From positions 1 to 64,000 of the forward strand of contig JAJZEC010000003.1 in the NCBI GenBank assembly GCA_021805825.1: a stretch of DNA of 64,000 nt, given 5' to 3'. The notes beneath the pieces were generated by a model, which did no database searches, was not told the DNA's origin, and saw nothing but the letters and a program-made list of their open reading frames with translations. The position numbers and the translations under genes were made by a program. Shown one piece after another: positions 27,472 to 40,606 of the stretch. Every line of letters begins with the position of its first letter. Position 1 is the first letter of the stretch. The stretch is from Pseudomonadota bacterium. GTDB lineage: Bacteria > Pseudomonadota > Gammaproteobacteria > Burkholderiales > Burkholderiaceae_C.

Positions 27472-27518
27472 GTTGGTGGTTTCCGTTTTCGATGATGCCC
27501 AGGCCCAGCCGGCAGGCT

Positions 27519-28394
27519 TCAGCCGCGCAGGGCCTCGAAGGCGCGCACGGCGTCGCGGGTGGCGGCCACGTCGTGCACCCGCAGCACGCGCGCGCCGGCG
27601 GCCACGCAGGCCAACGCGGCACCGATGCTGGCGTGCACCCGCTGCTGCGGCGCGACCGCCGCGAACTCGGCCAGCATCGACTTGCGCGACACCCCGGCAA
27701 GCAGCACCGGGCCGAGGTCGGCGAACGCGCGCAGATTGCGCGCAAGTTCCAGATTGTGCACGCGCGTCTTGCCGAAGCCGAAGCCTGGGTCGATGCAGAT
27801 GCGCTGCGCACCCACGCCCAGCGCGCGCGCGGCCTCGACGCGTTGCAGCAGGAAATCGCGCACCTGCACCACCACGTCGTCGTAGTGGGGCTGATCCTGC
27901 ATGCTCGCCGGTTCGCCCTGCATGTGCATCAGGCACACGCCGGCGCTGTCGCTGCCGGCCAGCGCCTGCAGCGCCCCGGGCTGGCGCAGCGCATGGATGT
28001 CGTTGATGATGTCGGCGCCGAGATCCAGCGCGGCCAGCATGGTGGGCGGGTGGTAGGTGTCGATCGACACCGGAACCTTCCAGCCGACCAGCTCGCGCAG
28101 CACCGGCTGCAGGCGCTGCCATTCGGTGGCGTCGTCCACCGCCTGCGCCCCGGGACGGGTCGATTCGGCCCCGAGGTCGAGGATGTCCGCCCCTTCGTCG
28201 AGCAGCCTTCGGCAATGCTCGAGCGCGGCCGTCGGGCTGGGCAGCCGGCCCCCATCGGAGAAGGAATCGGGCGTTAGGTTGACGATCCCCATCAGCAGCG
28301 TGCGCTGCAGGGGCAAGGCGAAGCGCCCCGCCTGCCAGGTCGCGCAGGTCGGGGCGCCGTCGCCCGCGGGGTGTCCGGCCGTCGCCAACGGCAC
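27519..28394 (-). CDS. folP: Dihydropteroate synthase
   Basis: A 291-residue TIM-barrel enzyme of folate synthesis and the sulfonamide target. Motifs are [48 protein letters not shown] and AGVSRKSML. The frame starts with GTG at 28394, seven bases after the ftsH stop, and has about 34 residues before the first conserved motif. No ATG is available upstream of that motif, so GTG initiation is likely. Confidence 0.94.
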   Translation of the reverse strand: MPLATAGHPAGDGAPTCATWQAGRFALPLQRTLLMGIVNLTPDSFSDGGRLPSPTAALEHCRRLLDEGADILDLGAESTRPGAQAVDDATEWQRLQPVLRELVGWKVPVSIDTYHPPTMLAALDLGADIINDIHALRQPGALQALAGSDSAGVCLMHMQGEPASMQDQPHYDDVVVQVRDFLLQRVEAARALGVGAQRICIDPGFGFGKTRVHNLELARNLRAFADLGPVLLAGVSRKSMLAEFAAVAPQQRVHASIGAALACVAAGARVLRVHDVAATRDAVRAFEALRG

Positions 28395-28401
28395 CGGGCG
28401 C

Positions 28402-30300
<1,899 letters not shown>

Positions 30301-30362
30301 AACAGACTCCTCGAGCGCCAGGGGCAACGGCGTCTTGCGCCTCCCCCTGCCATGTGCTGCCG

Positions 30363-30368
30363 ATTCTA
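30363..30368 (-). promoter_or_regulatory. Candidate -10 element of ftsH
   Basis: TAGAAT on the minus strand, about 60 bases before the ftsH start, directly preceded by CCCC. A heat-shock sigma-32 promoter was considered, but no CTTGAA-type -35 is visible. Confidence 0.3.
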
Positions 30369-30531
30369 GGGGAATCAATACCCCAGGCCCTGATTCTGCG
30401 CAGAACCAGCACCGAAGGATGTGCGAAATCCCCGATTCCCTTAAAACAACAGTGGGATTGCCCCACCCCCGCGCGCACACTCGGGCCCTCGCCCGGCCGG
30501 CTGCATCGAGCGGGGGAAAAATGTCTTTCCT

Positions 30532-31212
30532 CTATCGATCGTTGTCTGATGATAGTTCTTTTGGCTGATCGCTGCCCGCCTTGGGCTGCAGGGCGAGCAG
30601 GAAGACCTCGGCCGAGCGCTCCCGGGAGGCCTTCGGCTTGAGGGTCTTGACGACCCGGAAGCGCTGCTTGTAGCGGGCGACGATCTGGCTGAAGTAGCCG
30701 CTGTGGAAGGTCTTCAGCACCAGCGCCCCGCCCGGAGCCAGCCAGTTGCCGGCGAATTCCAGGGCCAGGTCGGCCAGGTGCTCGACGCGCGCGGCGTCCG
30801 CCGAGGCGATTCCCGACAGGTTCGGCGCCATGTCCGACAGCACGAGATCGACACGGCGCCCGCCCAGCAGTTCCTCGAGCCGGGCCAGCACCTGCGGCTC
30901 GCGGAAGTCGCCCTGCAGGAAGTGCACGCCTTCGACAGCCTCCATCGGCAGCAGGTCGACGGCCACCACCTGGCCGCGCAGCGCGCCCGCGGCATCGTGG
31001 CCTAGGCGGCGCACCAGGTACTGCGACCATGCTCCCGGGGCGCTGCCGAGCTCGACGATGAGCTGGCCGGGGCGCACCAGGTGGTGCGCTTCATCGATTT
31101 CCTGCAACTTGTACACCGCCCGCGAGCGGTACTGATCCTTCTGCGCCTGCTTGACGAAAGGATCGTGCAGGTGCTCGGCGAGCCAGCGTTTGTTGAGTCG
31201 CTTTTTTTTCAT
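30532..31212 (-). CDS. rlmE: 23S rRNA (uridine-2'-O)-methyltransferase RlmE
   Basis: A 226-residue SAM-dependent methyltransferase (RrmJ/FtsJ) modifying 23S rRNA in the A loop. It shows [11 protein letters not shown] (catalytic Lys), [14 protein letters not shown] (SAM loop), [21 protein letters not shown] (catalytic Asp) and VLKTFHSGY (catalytic Lys). The ATG at 31212 is followed by eight consecutive A bases. It is separated from ftsH by 231 bases and from the divergent yhbY by 39 bases. Confidence 0.94.
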   Translation of the reverse strand: MKKKRLNKRWLAEHLHDPFVKQAQKDQYRSRAVYKLQEIDEAHHLVRPGQLIVELGSAPGAWSQYLVRRLGHDAAGALRGQVVAVDLLPMEAVEGVHFLQGDFREPQVLARLEELLGGRRVDLVLSDMAPNLSGIASADAARVEHLADLALEFAGNWLAPGGALVLKTFHSGYFSQIVARYKQRFRVVKTLKPKASRERSAEVFLLALQPKAGSDQPKELSSDNDR

Positions 31213-31251
31213 TCCGGAAGGCGCCGCGGCAACAGCGGCGATAATGGAGGC

Positions 31252-31728
31252 ATGGACATTCTTGTGCTGACCCCGGCCGAGCGCAGCGCCAAGCGCGCGC
31301 AGGCGCATTCCCTCAAGCCCAGCGTGCTGATCGGCGAACAGGGCCTGAGCGATGCCGTGCTGGCGGAGATCGACCGCGCGCTGCACGCCCACGACCTGAT
31401 CAAGGTGCGCGTGGCCGGCGACGACCGCGCCGGGCGCGAGCAGATGCTGCGGGACATCTGCCTGCGGCTGCATGCCGCACCGGTGCAGAGCATCGGCCGC
31501 ATGCTGGTGCTGTACCGCCCGCTGCCCGAGCCCCGACCCGCGGCGCGCGACATCGCGGCGGGACCCGCGCCGCGCAAGATCAAGGTGGTCGTTCCCTCCA
31601 GCAGCCCGACCCACCGTCCGAAGGTCAAGCGCCTGACCGTGCTGGGCAACCAGCGGGTCACCGCGGCCGGCAAGGTCAAGCGTGCCAAGCCCCGGCGCTC
31701 CAGCGTGAAGAAGATCCGCCTGGGCTGA
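31252..31728 (+). CDS. yhbY: YhbY-type CRM RNA-binding protein with basic tail
   Basis: A 158-residue protein. The first about 95 residues form a CRM domain ([51 protein letters not shown]), which in E. coli YhbY associates with pre-50S ribosomes. The last about 60 residues are an added Lys/Arg/Ser-rich tail ending VKKIRLG; the usual length is near 97. A GATAAT lies only six bases before the ATG, overlapping the GGAGG ribosome site region. The position next to rlmE fits a ribosome-biogenesis role. Confidence 0.88.
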   Translation: MDILVLTPAERSAKRAQAHSLKPSVLIGEQGLSDAVLAEIDRALHAHDLIKVRVAGDDRAGREQMLRDICLRLHAAPVQSIGRMLVLYRPLPEPRPAARDIAAGPAPRKIKVVVPSSSPTHRPKVKRLTVLGNQRVTAAGKVKRAKPRRSSVKKIRLG

Positions 31729-31740
31729 GCGCGCCCTGGC

Positions 31741-32238
31741 TCAAGCCGCATCGCGGGCGCCGGCGGCGCCGTCAGCCTGGTGCGCGCCGGCATCGTCGCT
31801 GTCGCCGCTGTCGCCGCGACCGGCAAGGCGCGACGGCAACAGCCAGGCGTAGGCCAGCACGCACAGCGCCTGCCCGAGATAGGCCAGACTGGCGAACACG
31901 TGCCAGCGCGCGACCGCCGGCGAGCCCGCTGCCGCTGCCGCGAGCAGTTGCGGCACGACGACGAACTCCCCCAGCACGTCGAAGAACAGCGCGCCCATCA
32001 CCAGCAGCAGGCCGGCGCCCAGGGTCGAGGCATCGCGCCGGCGCTCGATGAACAGCAGCAGCGCGCCCAGCACCACCCCGGACAGCGCCATGGTGTGGAA
32101 CATGCGGCTGGCCACCGCCGCTGCCGCCAGCTTGTGGGGGATCAGCGCGAAGACGGTCGGCGCGCCGATCAGGCCCACCGCGGCCAGCCCGCCCAGCCAC
32201 AAGCCGGCCAGCACCACCTGCAGGCGCAGCAGCTTCAC
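31741..32238 (-). CDS. DUF4149 membrane protein
   Basis: A 165-residue protein with four predicted helices ([74 protein letters not shown]) and a short acidic/Ala-rich tail. The arrangement matches DUF4149, a family of unknown function. The frame starts with GTG at 32238, which overlaps the greA stop (GTGA), so it is coupled to greA. Its 3' end faces yhbY with a 12-base gap. Confidence 0.82.
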   Translation of the reverse strand: MKLLRLQVVLAGLWLGGLAAVGLIGAPTVFALIPHKLAAAAVASRMFHTMALSGVVLGALLLFIERRRDASTLGAGLLLVMGALFFDVLGEFVVVPQLLAAAAAGSPAVARWHVFASLAYLGQALCVLAYAWLLPSRLAGRGDSGDSDDAGAHQADGAAGARDAA

Positions 32239-32708
32239 GCGTAGCGCACCTTGACAATGCTGTAGCTGCGCGTGCCGGCCGGGGCGACCACCCGCACCAG
32301 GTCGCCCTCTTCCTTGCCGATCATCGCGCGCGCAATCGGCGAGCTCACCGAGACCATCCCCTGCTTGAGATCGGCCTCGTCGTCGCCGACGATCTGGTAG
32401 CTCACCTCGTCGCCGCTGTCCTCGTCGCATAGATCCACGGTGGCGCCGAACACCACCCGCCCGTCGGCGTCCAGCTCGGCCGGGTCGATGATCTGCGCCG
32501 AGGACAGCTTGCCCTCGAGTTCGGCGATGCGGCCCTCGATGAAACCCTGGCGATCCTTCGCGGCCTCGTATTCCGCGTTCTCCGACAGGTCGCCCTGCGC
32601 GCGGGCTTCGGCAATGGCCTGGATGACCGCGTGACGCTCAATGGTCTTCAGGTGCTGCAATTCGGCGCGCAATTTCTCGGCGCCACGTCGGGTCATGGGT
32701 GTGGGCAT
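32235..32708 (-). CDS. greA: Transcription elongation factor GreA
   Basis: A 157-residue factor that stimulates RNA polymerase to cleave backtracked transcripts. The N-terminal coiled coil ([42 protein letters not shown]) carries the acidic tip that reaches the active site, and the C-terminal FKBP-like domain ends in [20 protein letters not shown]. The ATG at 32708 is taken rather than a TTG two codons earlier. It lies downstream of carB with a strong hairpin between them. Confidence 0.95.
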   Translation of the reverse strand: MPTPMTRRGAEKLRAELQHLKTIERHAVIQAIAEARAQGDLSENAEYEAAKDRQGFIEGRIAELEGKLSSAQIIDPAELDADGRVVFGATVDLCDEDSGDEVSYQIVGDDEADLKQGMVSVSSPIARAMIGKEEGDLVRVVAPAGTRSYSIVKVRYA

Positions 32709-32726
32709 GGGCAAAGGAGCCTTCGA

Positions 32727-32764
32727 GACAACGCCCCCAGGGCCTCGGCCCTGGGGGCGTTGTC
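32727..32764 (-). repeat. Perfect 18-bp hairpin between carB and greA
   Basis: Left arm 32727-32744 and right arm 32747-32764 are perfectly complementary around a two-base TC centre. It lies 16 bases after the carB stop and 18 bases before the greA start, without a T-run on either side. It could attenuate carAB read-through or affect the greA ribosome site. Confidence 0.7.
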
Positions 32765-32780
32765 GTGAAAATGCAAAATT

Positions 32781-36014
<3,234 letters not shown>

Positions 36015-36083
36015 GGGGCGGTTCGCGGGATTCGGGGGCAGGCCGCGGGCGGGGCGCCGCGGCGGTGCGGGTTCAATGCGGGT

Positions 36084-36734
36084 TCAATGCGGGGATGCGG
36101 TGGCCAGGCGCGCGCTGAAGGCCATGAAGGCCGCGCCCAGCGCGCCGGTCAGGCCGGCCGATAGCCGGCGCCGCCGCCGGAACGCGGCGGCCAGCCGCGC
36201 ACCGCTGAGAATCAGCAGCGACAGGTACAGCCCGCTGACCACCTGCACGATCGCACCGAGGATGAGGAAGGACAGCGCCGGGTAGGCGTAGGCCGGATCG
36301 ACGAACTGGATGAAGAAGGACACGAAGAACAGGATGGCCTTCGGGTTGAGCAGGCTGATGAGCAGCGCCTTGGGCAGCGGATGCGCGGAATCCACGCGCG
36401 CGGGCGCCGGCGGCGGGGCCTCCGAGCGCCTCCAGTTGCGCAGCCCCGCGCGCAGCATCCCCCACCCGATCCATGCCAGGTACAAGGCCCCGGCCAGCTT
36501 GACGACCACGAAGATCCAGGCCACGGTGCGCAACAGGCTGGCCAGTCCGGCGGCGGCCAGCAGCATCAGCACGCTGTCGCCGAGGAAGATGCCGCAGGCG
36601 CCGAGGTAGCCGGCACGCACGCCGCGCTGTGCGGCCACCCCGAGCACGTACAGCGAGTTCGGGCCCGGCAGCAGCACGATGAAGATCACGCCGACGACGT
36701 ACAGCGCGAGGTTGGTGATGCCCAGGGACGGCAT
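36084..36734 (-). CDS. leuE: LysE/LeuE family amino-acid exporter
   Basis: A 216-residue exporter with about six helices. The N-terminal VIFIVLLPGPNSLYVL, GYLGACGIFLGDSVLML and LISLLNPKAILFFVSFFIQF match LeuE more closely than LysE or RhtB. LeuE exports leucine and some other hydrophobic amino acids in E. coli; the substrate here is inferred. It lies between carA (24-base gap) and carB (69-base gap) on the same strand and must be co-transcribed with them unless an internal promoter exists. Confidence 0.85.
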   Translation of the reverse strand: MPSLGITNLALYVVGVIFIVLLPGPNSLYVLGVAAQRGVRAGYLGACGIFLGDSVLMLLAAAGLASLLRTVAWIFVVVKLAGALYLAWIGWGMLRAGLRNWRRSEAPPPAPARVDSAHPLPKALLISLLNPKAILFFVSFFIQFVDPAYAYPALSFLILGAIVQVVSGLYLSLLILSGARLAAAFRRRRRLSAGLTGALGAAFMAFSARLATASPH

Positions 36735-36758
36735 GGCGGCTCCGGCGTGGATCGGCGC

Positions 36759-37922
36759 TCAGGATGCGACGCGCGCGCGCTGCATCATCGCCGTGAAGCG
36801 ATCGAACAGCTCGCCGATGTCGTGCGGGCCGGGGCTGGCCTCCGGGTGGCCCTGGAAGCTCATGGCCGCGCGGTCGGTGTAGGCCAGGCCCTGCAGCGTG
36901 CCGTCGAACAGCGAGACATGCGTCGGACTCAGGTTCGAGGGCAGCGAATCCGGGTCGACCGCGAAGCCGTGATTCTGGCTCGTGATGCTCACCCGCCCGC
37001 TGTGCAGGTCGCGCACCGGATGGTTGGCGCCATGGTGCCCGAACTTCATCTTGAAGGTGCGCGCGCCGCCGGCCAGCGCGAGGATCTGATGCCCCAGGCA
37101 GATGCCGAACACCGGCGTGCCCTGCCGCAGCAGGGCGCGCGTGGCGGCGATGGCGTAGTCGCAGGGCTCGGGATCTCCCGGCCCGTTGGACAGCAGCACC
37201 CCGTCGGGGTCGAGCGCCAGCACCTCGGAGGCCGGTGTCTGTGCCGGCACCACAGTGATGCGGCAGCCGCGGTCGGCGAGCAGGCGCAGGATGTTGTGCT
37301 TGACGCCGAAGTCGTAGACCACGACCCGCGGCCCGCCGGCGTGGCCCTGGCCATGGCCGCGACCGAGCTTCCAGGAGGCCTGTGTCCACTCGTAGGCCTG
37401 CGTCGTGCTGACCACCTTGGCCAGATCCATGCCCGCCAGGCTCGGCGTGGCACGCGCACGCTCCACGGCCTCGGCCCGCAGCGCATCGTCCAGCGCCTGC
37501 CCGGCAGGCAGCGCCAGGATGCAGCCGTTCTGCGCACCGCCGGTGCGCAGCAGGCGCGTCAGCCGCCGGGTGTCGATGTCGGCGATGGCCACCGTGCCCT
37601 GGCGCCGCAGGTAATCTCCCAGCGGCTCTGCGCTGCGGAAGTTCGAATCCACCAGGGGCAGGTCGCGGATGACCAGGCCGGCTGCATGCACCCGCGACGA
37701 CTCGGCGTCCTCGGGGTTGCTGCCGACGTTGCCCACATGGGGGTAGGTCAGGGTGACGATCTGGTGGCTGTAGCTTGGATCCGTCAGGATTTCCTGATAG
37801 CCGGTGATCGCGGTGTTGAACACCACTTCGCCTGTGCTGTACCCGCTGGCGCCAATCGACACCCCTGCGAAGATCGATCCGTCGGCCAGTGCCAGGATCG
37901 CCTTCGGTTGCAACGGCAGCAT
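36759..37922 (-). CDS. carA: Carbamoyl-phosphate synthase small subunit
   Basis: A 387-residue glutaminase subunit that supplies ammonia to CarB. The N-terminal domain ([40 protein letters not shown]) is followed by a class I amidotransferase domain with the Cys nucleophile in [15 protein letters not shown], the NHP segment and the His/Glu pair in [11 protein letters not shown]. The ATG at 37922 is used; an in-frame GTG five codons upstream is an alternative. A long untranslated leader appears to precede it. Confidence 0.96.
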   Translation of the reverse strand: MLPLQPKAILALADGSIFAGVSIGASGYSTGEVVFNTAITGYQEILTDPSYSHQIVTLTYPHVGNVGSNPEDAESSRVHAAGLVIRDLPLVDSNFRSAEPLGDYLRRQGTVAIADIDTRRLTRLLRTGGAQNGCILALPAGQALDDALRAEAVERARATPSLAGMDLAKVVSTTQAYEWTQASWKLGRGHGQGHAGGPRVVVYDFGVKHNILRLLADRGCRITVVPAQTPASEVLALDPDGVLLSNGPGDPEPCDYAIAATRALLRQGTPVFGICLGHQILALAGGARTFKMKFGHHGANHPVRDLHSGRVSITSQNHGFAVDPDSLPSNLSPTHVSLFDGTLQGLAYTDRAAMSFQGHPEASPGPHDIGELFDRFTAMMQRARVAS

Positions 37923-38197
37923 GAATGCTTTCTCCACTCGTGCACCGCGCCGGTGGCCTGCGGTTCCGCATCCCGGAACGCGTCAGCCGCGGTCGGCTGC
38001 GCTGACTCCGCCCGAACCCGTGCTGGGTCGCGGACGCGCATCCGGACACGAAGCCGGGCGGCAGCGGTATGGCCAGGCGCCCCGGGCGCGGCGGTATGGG
38101 TTGAACGCCGACCCGCTTGCGCCTGGCCGGCAGGGCATGGGATCTCGACGATCGTGCCCGGCAAACCAAGCGCGCAGGGCGCGCGCAAATCCTGCGT

Positions 38198-38203
38198 AGT
38201 ATA
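38198..38203 (-). promoter_or_regulatory. Candidate -10 element of carA
   Basis: TATACT on the minus strand, five of six bases matching the sigma70 -10. It is about 275 bases before the carA ATG. No good -35 is seen 16 to 18 bases upstream. Confidence 0.4.
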
Positions 38204-38322
38204 CAGCCGGCCGCCGGCCCGCAGGCGGCTGGCACCGGCCCTGCGCGGCGCGGCAGGGCACTGCTGCGGGCACCATCCAGGCGGCCGAGACAGTCCTTCA
38301 GTCCGGCTTCAGCAACTCGGTC

Positions 38323-38328
38323 TACACT
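38323..38328 (+). promoter_or_regulatory. Candidate -10 element of the YccA-type gene
   Basis: TACACT in the carA intergenic region, 108 bases before the ATG. It is the same hexamer as upstream of lolC, crcB, pckG and others. Confidence 0.35.
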
Positions 38329-38436
38329 TGCGCTCACGATCGCGAAAGCCTCCGACGCTGAGCATGCGGCCTTGAAAGGCCGGCCACGGCCAGCATATGG
38401 AGAGTCACGATCGACCATGACGGGAGAACCCAAGCA

Positions 38437-39144
38437 ATGACCGACCGCTTCCAACCGCAATTTCCCCCCTACGCCGCCGGGAGCTATTCCGCCGCGCGCA
38501 ACCGTGTGCTGCGCAACACCTACACCCTGCTGGCCATCTCTCTGGTGCCGACGGTGCTGGGTGCATGGGCAGGACTGCGCACCGGGCTGGGGCAGTGGAT
38601 GCTCCTCAACCCGGGAATGGGCATGCTGCTGTTCCTCGGTGGCGCATTCGGGCTGATGTTCGCCGTGCAGCGCAACAAGGAATCCGGACTGGGGGTGGGC
38701 CTTCTGCTGGGCTTCACCTTCTTCATGGGGCTGATGCTCTCGCAGATGCTCAGCGTCGTGCTCGGCCTGGGCAACGGGGTGCAGCTGATCAGTCTGGCCT
38801 TTGGCGGGACGGCCATCGTGTTCGCGGCGATGGCCTCGCTGGCCACGGTGGTCAAGCGCGACCTCAGCGGACTGTCCAAGTTCCTGTTCGTCGGCGTGAT
38901 CATGCTGCTCGTCGCGGGAATCGCCAACATGTTCCTGCATCTTCCGGCGTTGATGATCACCTTCTCGGTCGCCGCGGTGGGCATTTTCTCGGCCTTCATG
39001 CTGATCGACATCCGCCGCGTGCTCGACGGGGGCGAGACCAACTACATCTCGGCCACGCTGGCGATCTACCTCGACCTGTACAACGTGTTTGTCAACCTGC
39101 TGGCGCTGCTCAGCATCTTCGCCGGCGGCAACGGCCGGCGCTGA
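38437..39144 (+). CDS. Bax inhibitor-1/YccA family membrane protein
   Basis: A 235-residue protein with seven hydrophobic segments (for example TYTLLAISLVPTVLGAWAGL, LLLGFTFFMGLMLSQMLSVV, LFVGVIMLLVAGIANMFL) and a C-terminal VFVNLLALLSIFAGGNGRR, characteristic of the BI-1/YccA family. E. coli YccA binds FtsH and modulates membrane-protein degradation; that link is inferred here, and ftsH is about 8 kb away. The start overlaps the stop of a seven-codon frame (ATGA). A clear intrinsic terminator follows. Confidence 0.9.
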   Translation: MTDRFQPQFPPYAAGSYSAARNRVLRNTYTLLAISLVPTVLGAWAGLRTGLGQWMLLNPGMGMLLFLGGAFGLMFAVQRNKESGLGVGLLLGFTFFMGLMLSQMLSVVLGLGNGVQLISLAFGGTAIVFAAMASLATVVKRDLSGLSKFLFVGVIMLLVAGIANMFLHLPALMITFSVAAVGIFSAFMLIDIRRVLDGGETNYISATLAIYLDLYNVFVNLLALLSIFAGGNGRR

Positions 39145-39196
39145 GCCTCTGCCGAGGCCCGGCCGCTTCCCTGCGGCCGCCTCTGCTGCATCGTCC

Positions 39197-39225
39197 AGGC
39201 CCGGCCTCGCCGGGCCTTCTTGTTG
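39197..39225 (+). terminator. Intrinsic terminator after the YccA-type gene
   Basis: A 9-bp perfect stem AGGCCCGGC/GCCGGGCCT with a three-base loop is followed by TCTTGTTGCTT. It ends the yccA-like transcript before the crcB promoter. Confidence 0.8.
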
Positions 39226-39270
39226 CTTGAGCCTTGTCGCATGGGCGCCGGGAACGCGGGCCTCGCCGGC

Positions 39271-39276
39271 TACACT
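39271..39276 (+). promoter_or_regulatory. Candidate -10 element of crcB
   Basis: TACACT followed by G, downstream of the terminator and 75 bases before the crcB ATG. No good -35 is visible. No fluoride-riboswitch sequence is recognisable in the leader. Confidence 0.35.
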
Positions 39277-39350
39277 GTGACGCAACCTGCGGCAGAATGG
39301 CACTCCGGCTGGAGCGTCGCGCCCTGCCATGGATGCCCGATCCTGCCCAC

Positions 39351-39749
39351 ATGACCCTTTCCCACATGACCCTTTTCTACATCGCCCTGTTCGCGGTCGC
39401 GGGCGCCTTCGCGCGCTACGGCCAGACGCTTGCGGTACAGGCCGTGCTCGGCCGCGCCTTTCCCTTCGCGACACTGTCGATCAACGTCGCGGGCTCCCTG
39501 CTGATGGGCTTCCTGTTCTTCGCCACCCTGGATCGCGTGACCGTGGATCCGGCGTTGCGCACCGGCATCCTCACCGGCGGCCTCGGGGCCTACACCACCT
39601 TCTCGACCTTTTCGCTGGAAACCCTGAACCTGATGGAAAACGGGGACTGGGGCAAGGCCGTGCTCTACGCCGCGGGCTCGGTGGTGCTGGGACTGGGCGC
39701 GGCGCTCGTCGGTGCCTGGCTGGCGCGCAACCTGGGAGCCTCCGCATGA
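39351..39749 (+). CDS. crcB: Fluoride exporter CrcB/Fluc
   Basis: A 132-residue four-helix fluoride channel that works as a dimer. Diagnostic are ARYGQTL after the first helix, NVAGSLLMGFLFF with the central Asn, and GGLGAYTTFSTFSLET with the pore-lining Phe/Thr residues. ATGs at 39351 and 39366 are possible; longer extensions are unlike the family. The DUF190 gene overlaps its stop by four bases. Confidence 0.92.
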   Translation: MTLSHMTLFYIALFAVAGAFARYGQTLAVQAVLGRAFPFATLSINVAGSLLMGFLFFATLDRVTVDPALRTGILTGGLGAYTTFSTFSLETLNLMENGDWGKAVLYAAGSVVLGLGAALVGAWLARNLGASA

Positions 39750-40060
39750 ACACCGTGACCATCGCGCGCATCTACATCAAGGAAGGCGACAAGGTGCAGG
39801 GCCACAACCTGCTGCGCGAACTCTTCGACCTGCTGCACACCGAGCTGAAGGTGCGCGGGGTGACGGTCTTCCGGGGCATCGCCGGCTTCGGCAGCCACGG
39901 CGAGGTGCACGCGGAGGATCTGCTGCGCCTGAACGTGCATCTGCCGCTGGTGGTGGAATTCTTCGACGCCCCCGAGACCGTGCAGGCGGCGCTGCCGCGC
40001 ATCCAGAAGATGGTTCCGGCCGGGCATATCGTCTGCTGGCAGGCACAGTGCGGCGCCTGA
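39746..40060 (+). CDS. DUF190 protein (CrcB partner)
   Basis: A 104-residue protein with a ferredoxin-like/PII-like appearance: ARIYIKEGDKVQGHNLLRELFDLL, GVTVFRGIAGFGSHGEVH and LPLVVEFFDAPETVQAALPRI. This is DUF190, often found next to crcB. A regulatory or accessory role in fluoride export is inferred from context only. Its ATG overlaps the crcB stop (ATGA), so expression is coupled. Confidence 0.88.
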   Translation: MNTVTIARIYIKEGDKVQGHNLLRELFDLLHTELKVRGVTVFRGIAGFGSHGEVHAEDLLRLNVHLPLVVEFFDAPETVQAALPRIQKMVPAGHIVCWQAQCGA

Positions 40061-40121
40061 GCAGTGCTGCGGCGCGCCACCGGCGCGCGCCCCCGCCGAT
40101 TCCGGCCTGGATGCCAAAGCC

Positions 40122-40163
40122 TTGATCCGCGTCAACCCCCGCGTCCAAAGGGGGATCTACGCT
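40122..40163 (+). promoter_or_regulatory. FNR/ANR-type promoter
   Basis: TTGATCCGCGTCAA (40122-40135) matches nine of ten fixed positions of the FNR box TTGAT-N4-ATCAA. A TACGCT -10 lies at 40158-40163. With start near 40170 the box is centred at -41.5, the class II FNR activation geometry. No protein-coding gene follows on this strand before an intrinsic terminator. Confidence 0.65.
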
Positions 40164-40169
40164 GTGTCT

Positions 40170-40218
40170 GCATCTCCTCACATGGTGTATTCGCCCGGCA
40201 GCCGCCGGGCTTTCTTTT
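40170..40218 (+). ncRNA. Candidate FNR-dependent small RNA, about 48 nt
   Basis: Between the predicted start of the FNR-type promoter and an intrinsic terminator lie only about 23 bases. They include the pyrimidine-rich CTCCTCAC, complementary to Shine-Dalgarno sequences, and a small CAC-ATG-GTG hairpin. Single-stranded anti-SD segment plus terminator is typical of Hfq-type regulators. It could instead be merely the terminator of crcB-DUF190. Confidence 0.45.
40193..40218 (+). terminator. Intrinsic terminator
   Basis: A 7-bp stem GCCCGGC/GCCGGGC with tetraloop AGCC (40193-40210) is followed by TTTCTTTT. It lies 133 bases after the DUF190 stop and about 23 bases after the predicted start of the FNR-type promoter. 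Confidence 0.82.
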
Positions 40219-40228
40219 GGGTGCCCGC

Positions 40229-40251
40229 CATGGTCGTTCGCGAAGACCATG
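40229..40251. repeat. 23-bp inverted repeat
   Basis: CATGGTC and GACCATG flank the nine bases GTTCGCGAA, themselves containing the palindrome TTCGCGAA. It lies between the terminator at 40193 and the 3' end of the minus-strand membrane gene. It may be an operator or a second RNA hairpin. Confidence 0.45.
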
Positions 40252-40324
40252 CCCGCCGGCGCAGGGGCGATGACGCCAGACTCGAAGCGGTTCGCCCGAT
40301 GTCCCGGGCAGCCCCGTGCGAACG

Positions 40325-40606
40325 CTACCCGCGCTCCGCGCGCGGCGCATCGCCGGCTTCCGCTTCGAAGGCCTCGCGTGCGCGCTGGCGGCGCTGGATC
40401 GCCGCGTGCAGCACCAGCACGACCCACAGGCAGGCCATGCCGAAGGCCAGCGTGGCCAGGGCCCAGCCCCAGACCACGCGGTTGCCCTGGGAGTCGTTGA
40501 GCGAGCCCAGCGGAAGGTGGGACATGGGGATCAGCATCCACGCCGACACCGCGGTGGCGGCGAGCACGAAGATCCCGACGGCATGGGTGAAGGTTGCTGG
40601 TCGCAT
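40325..40606 (-). CDS. Small two-helix membrane protein, unknown function
   Basis: A 93-residue open frame with two clear hydrophobic helices (HAVGIFVLAATAVSAWMLI and WGWALATLAFGMACLWVVLVL) and a charged C-terminal tail (RRQRAREAFEAEAG). I do not recognise a family. The ATG at 40606 is chosen; a GTG seven codons upstream is possible. It is divergent from the Gly/Met-rich periplasmic protein gene. Confidence 0.55.
   Translation of the reverse strand: MRPATFTHAVGIFVLAATAVSAWMLIPMSHLPLGSLNDSQGNRVVWGWALATLAFGMACLWVVLVLHAAIQRRQRAREAFEAEAGDAPRAERG

Larger units (their letters stand above)
37923..38436. other. Gene-free region between carA and the yccA-like gene
   Basis: No convincing coding frame occurs in these 514 bases. 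The region holds a TATACT -10-like element for carA, implying a leader of about 270 bases, and a TACACT -10-like element for the YccA-type gene at 38323. A seven-codon frame starting at 38417 ends with its stop overlapping the next start codon. Confidence 0.5.

Noticed and set aside
30301-30531. Heat-shock sigma-32 promoter for ftsH
   Set aside because: CCCC precedes the -10-like TAGAAT, but no CTTGAA-type -35 is present at the right distance.
37923-38436. Protein-coding frames between carA and the YccA-type gene
   Set aside because: Frames such as 38117-38440 have Arg/Ala/Pro-rich translations without family likeness, and a promoter fits the space better.
39226-39350. Fluoride (crcB) riboswitch before crcB
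   Set aside because: The conserved riboswitch core could not be found in the leader; only a terminator of the previous gene and a -10-like element are seen.
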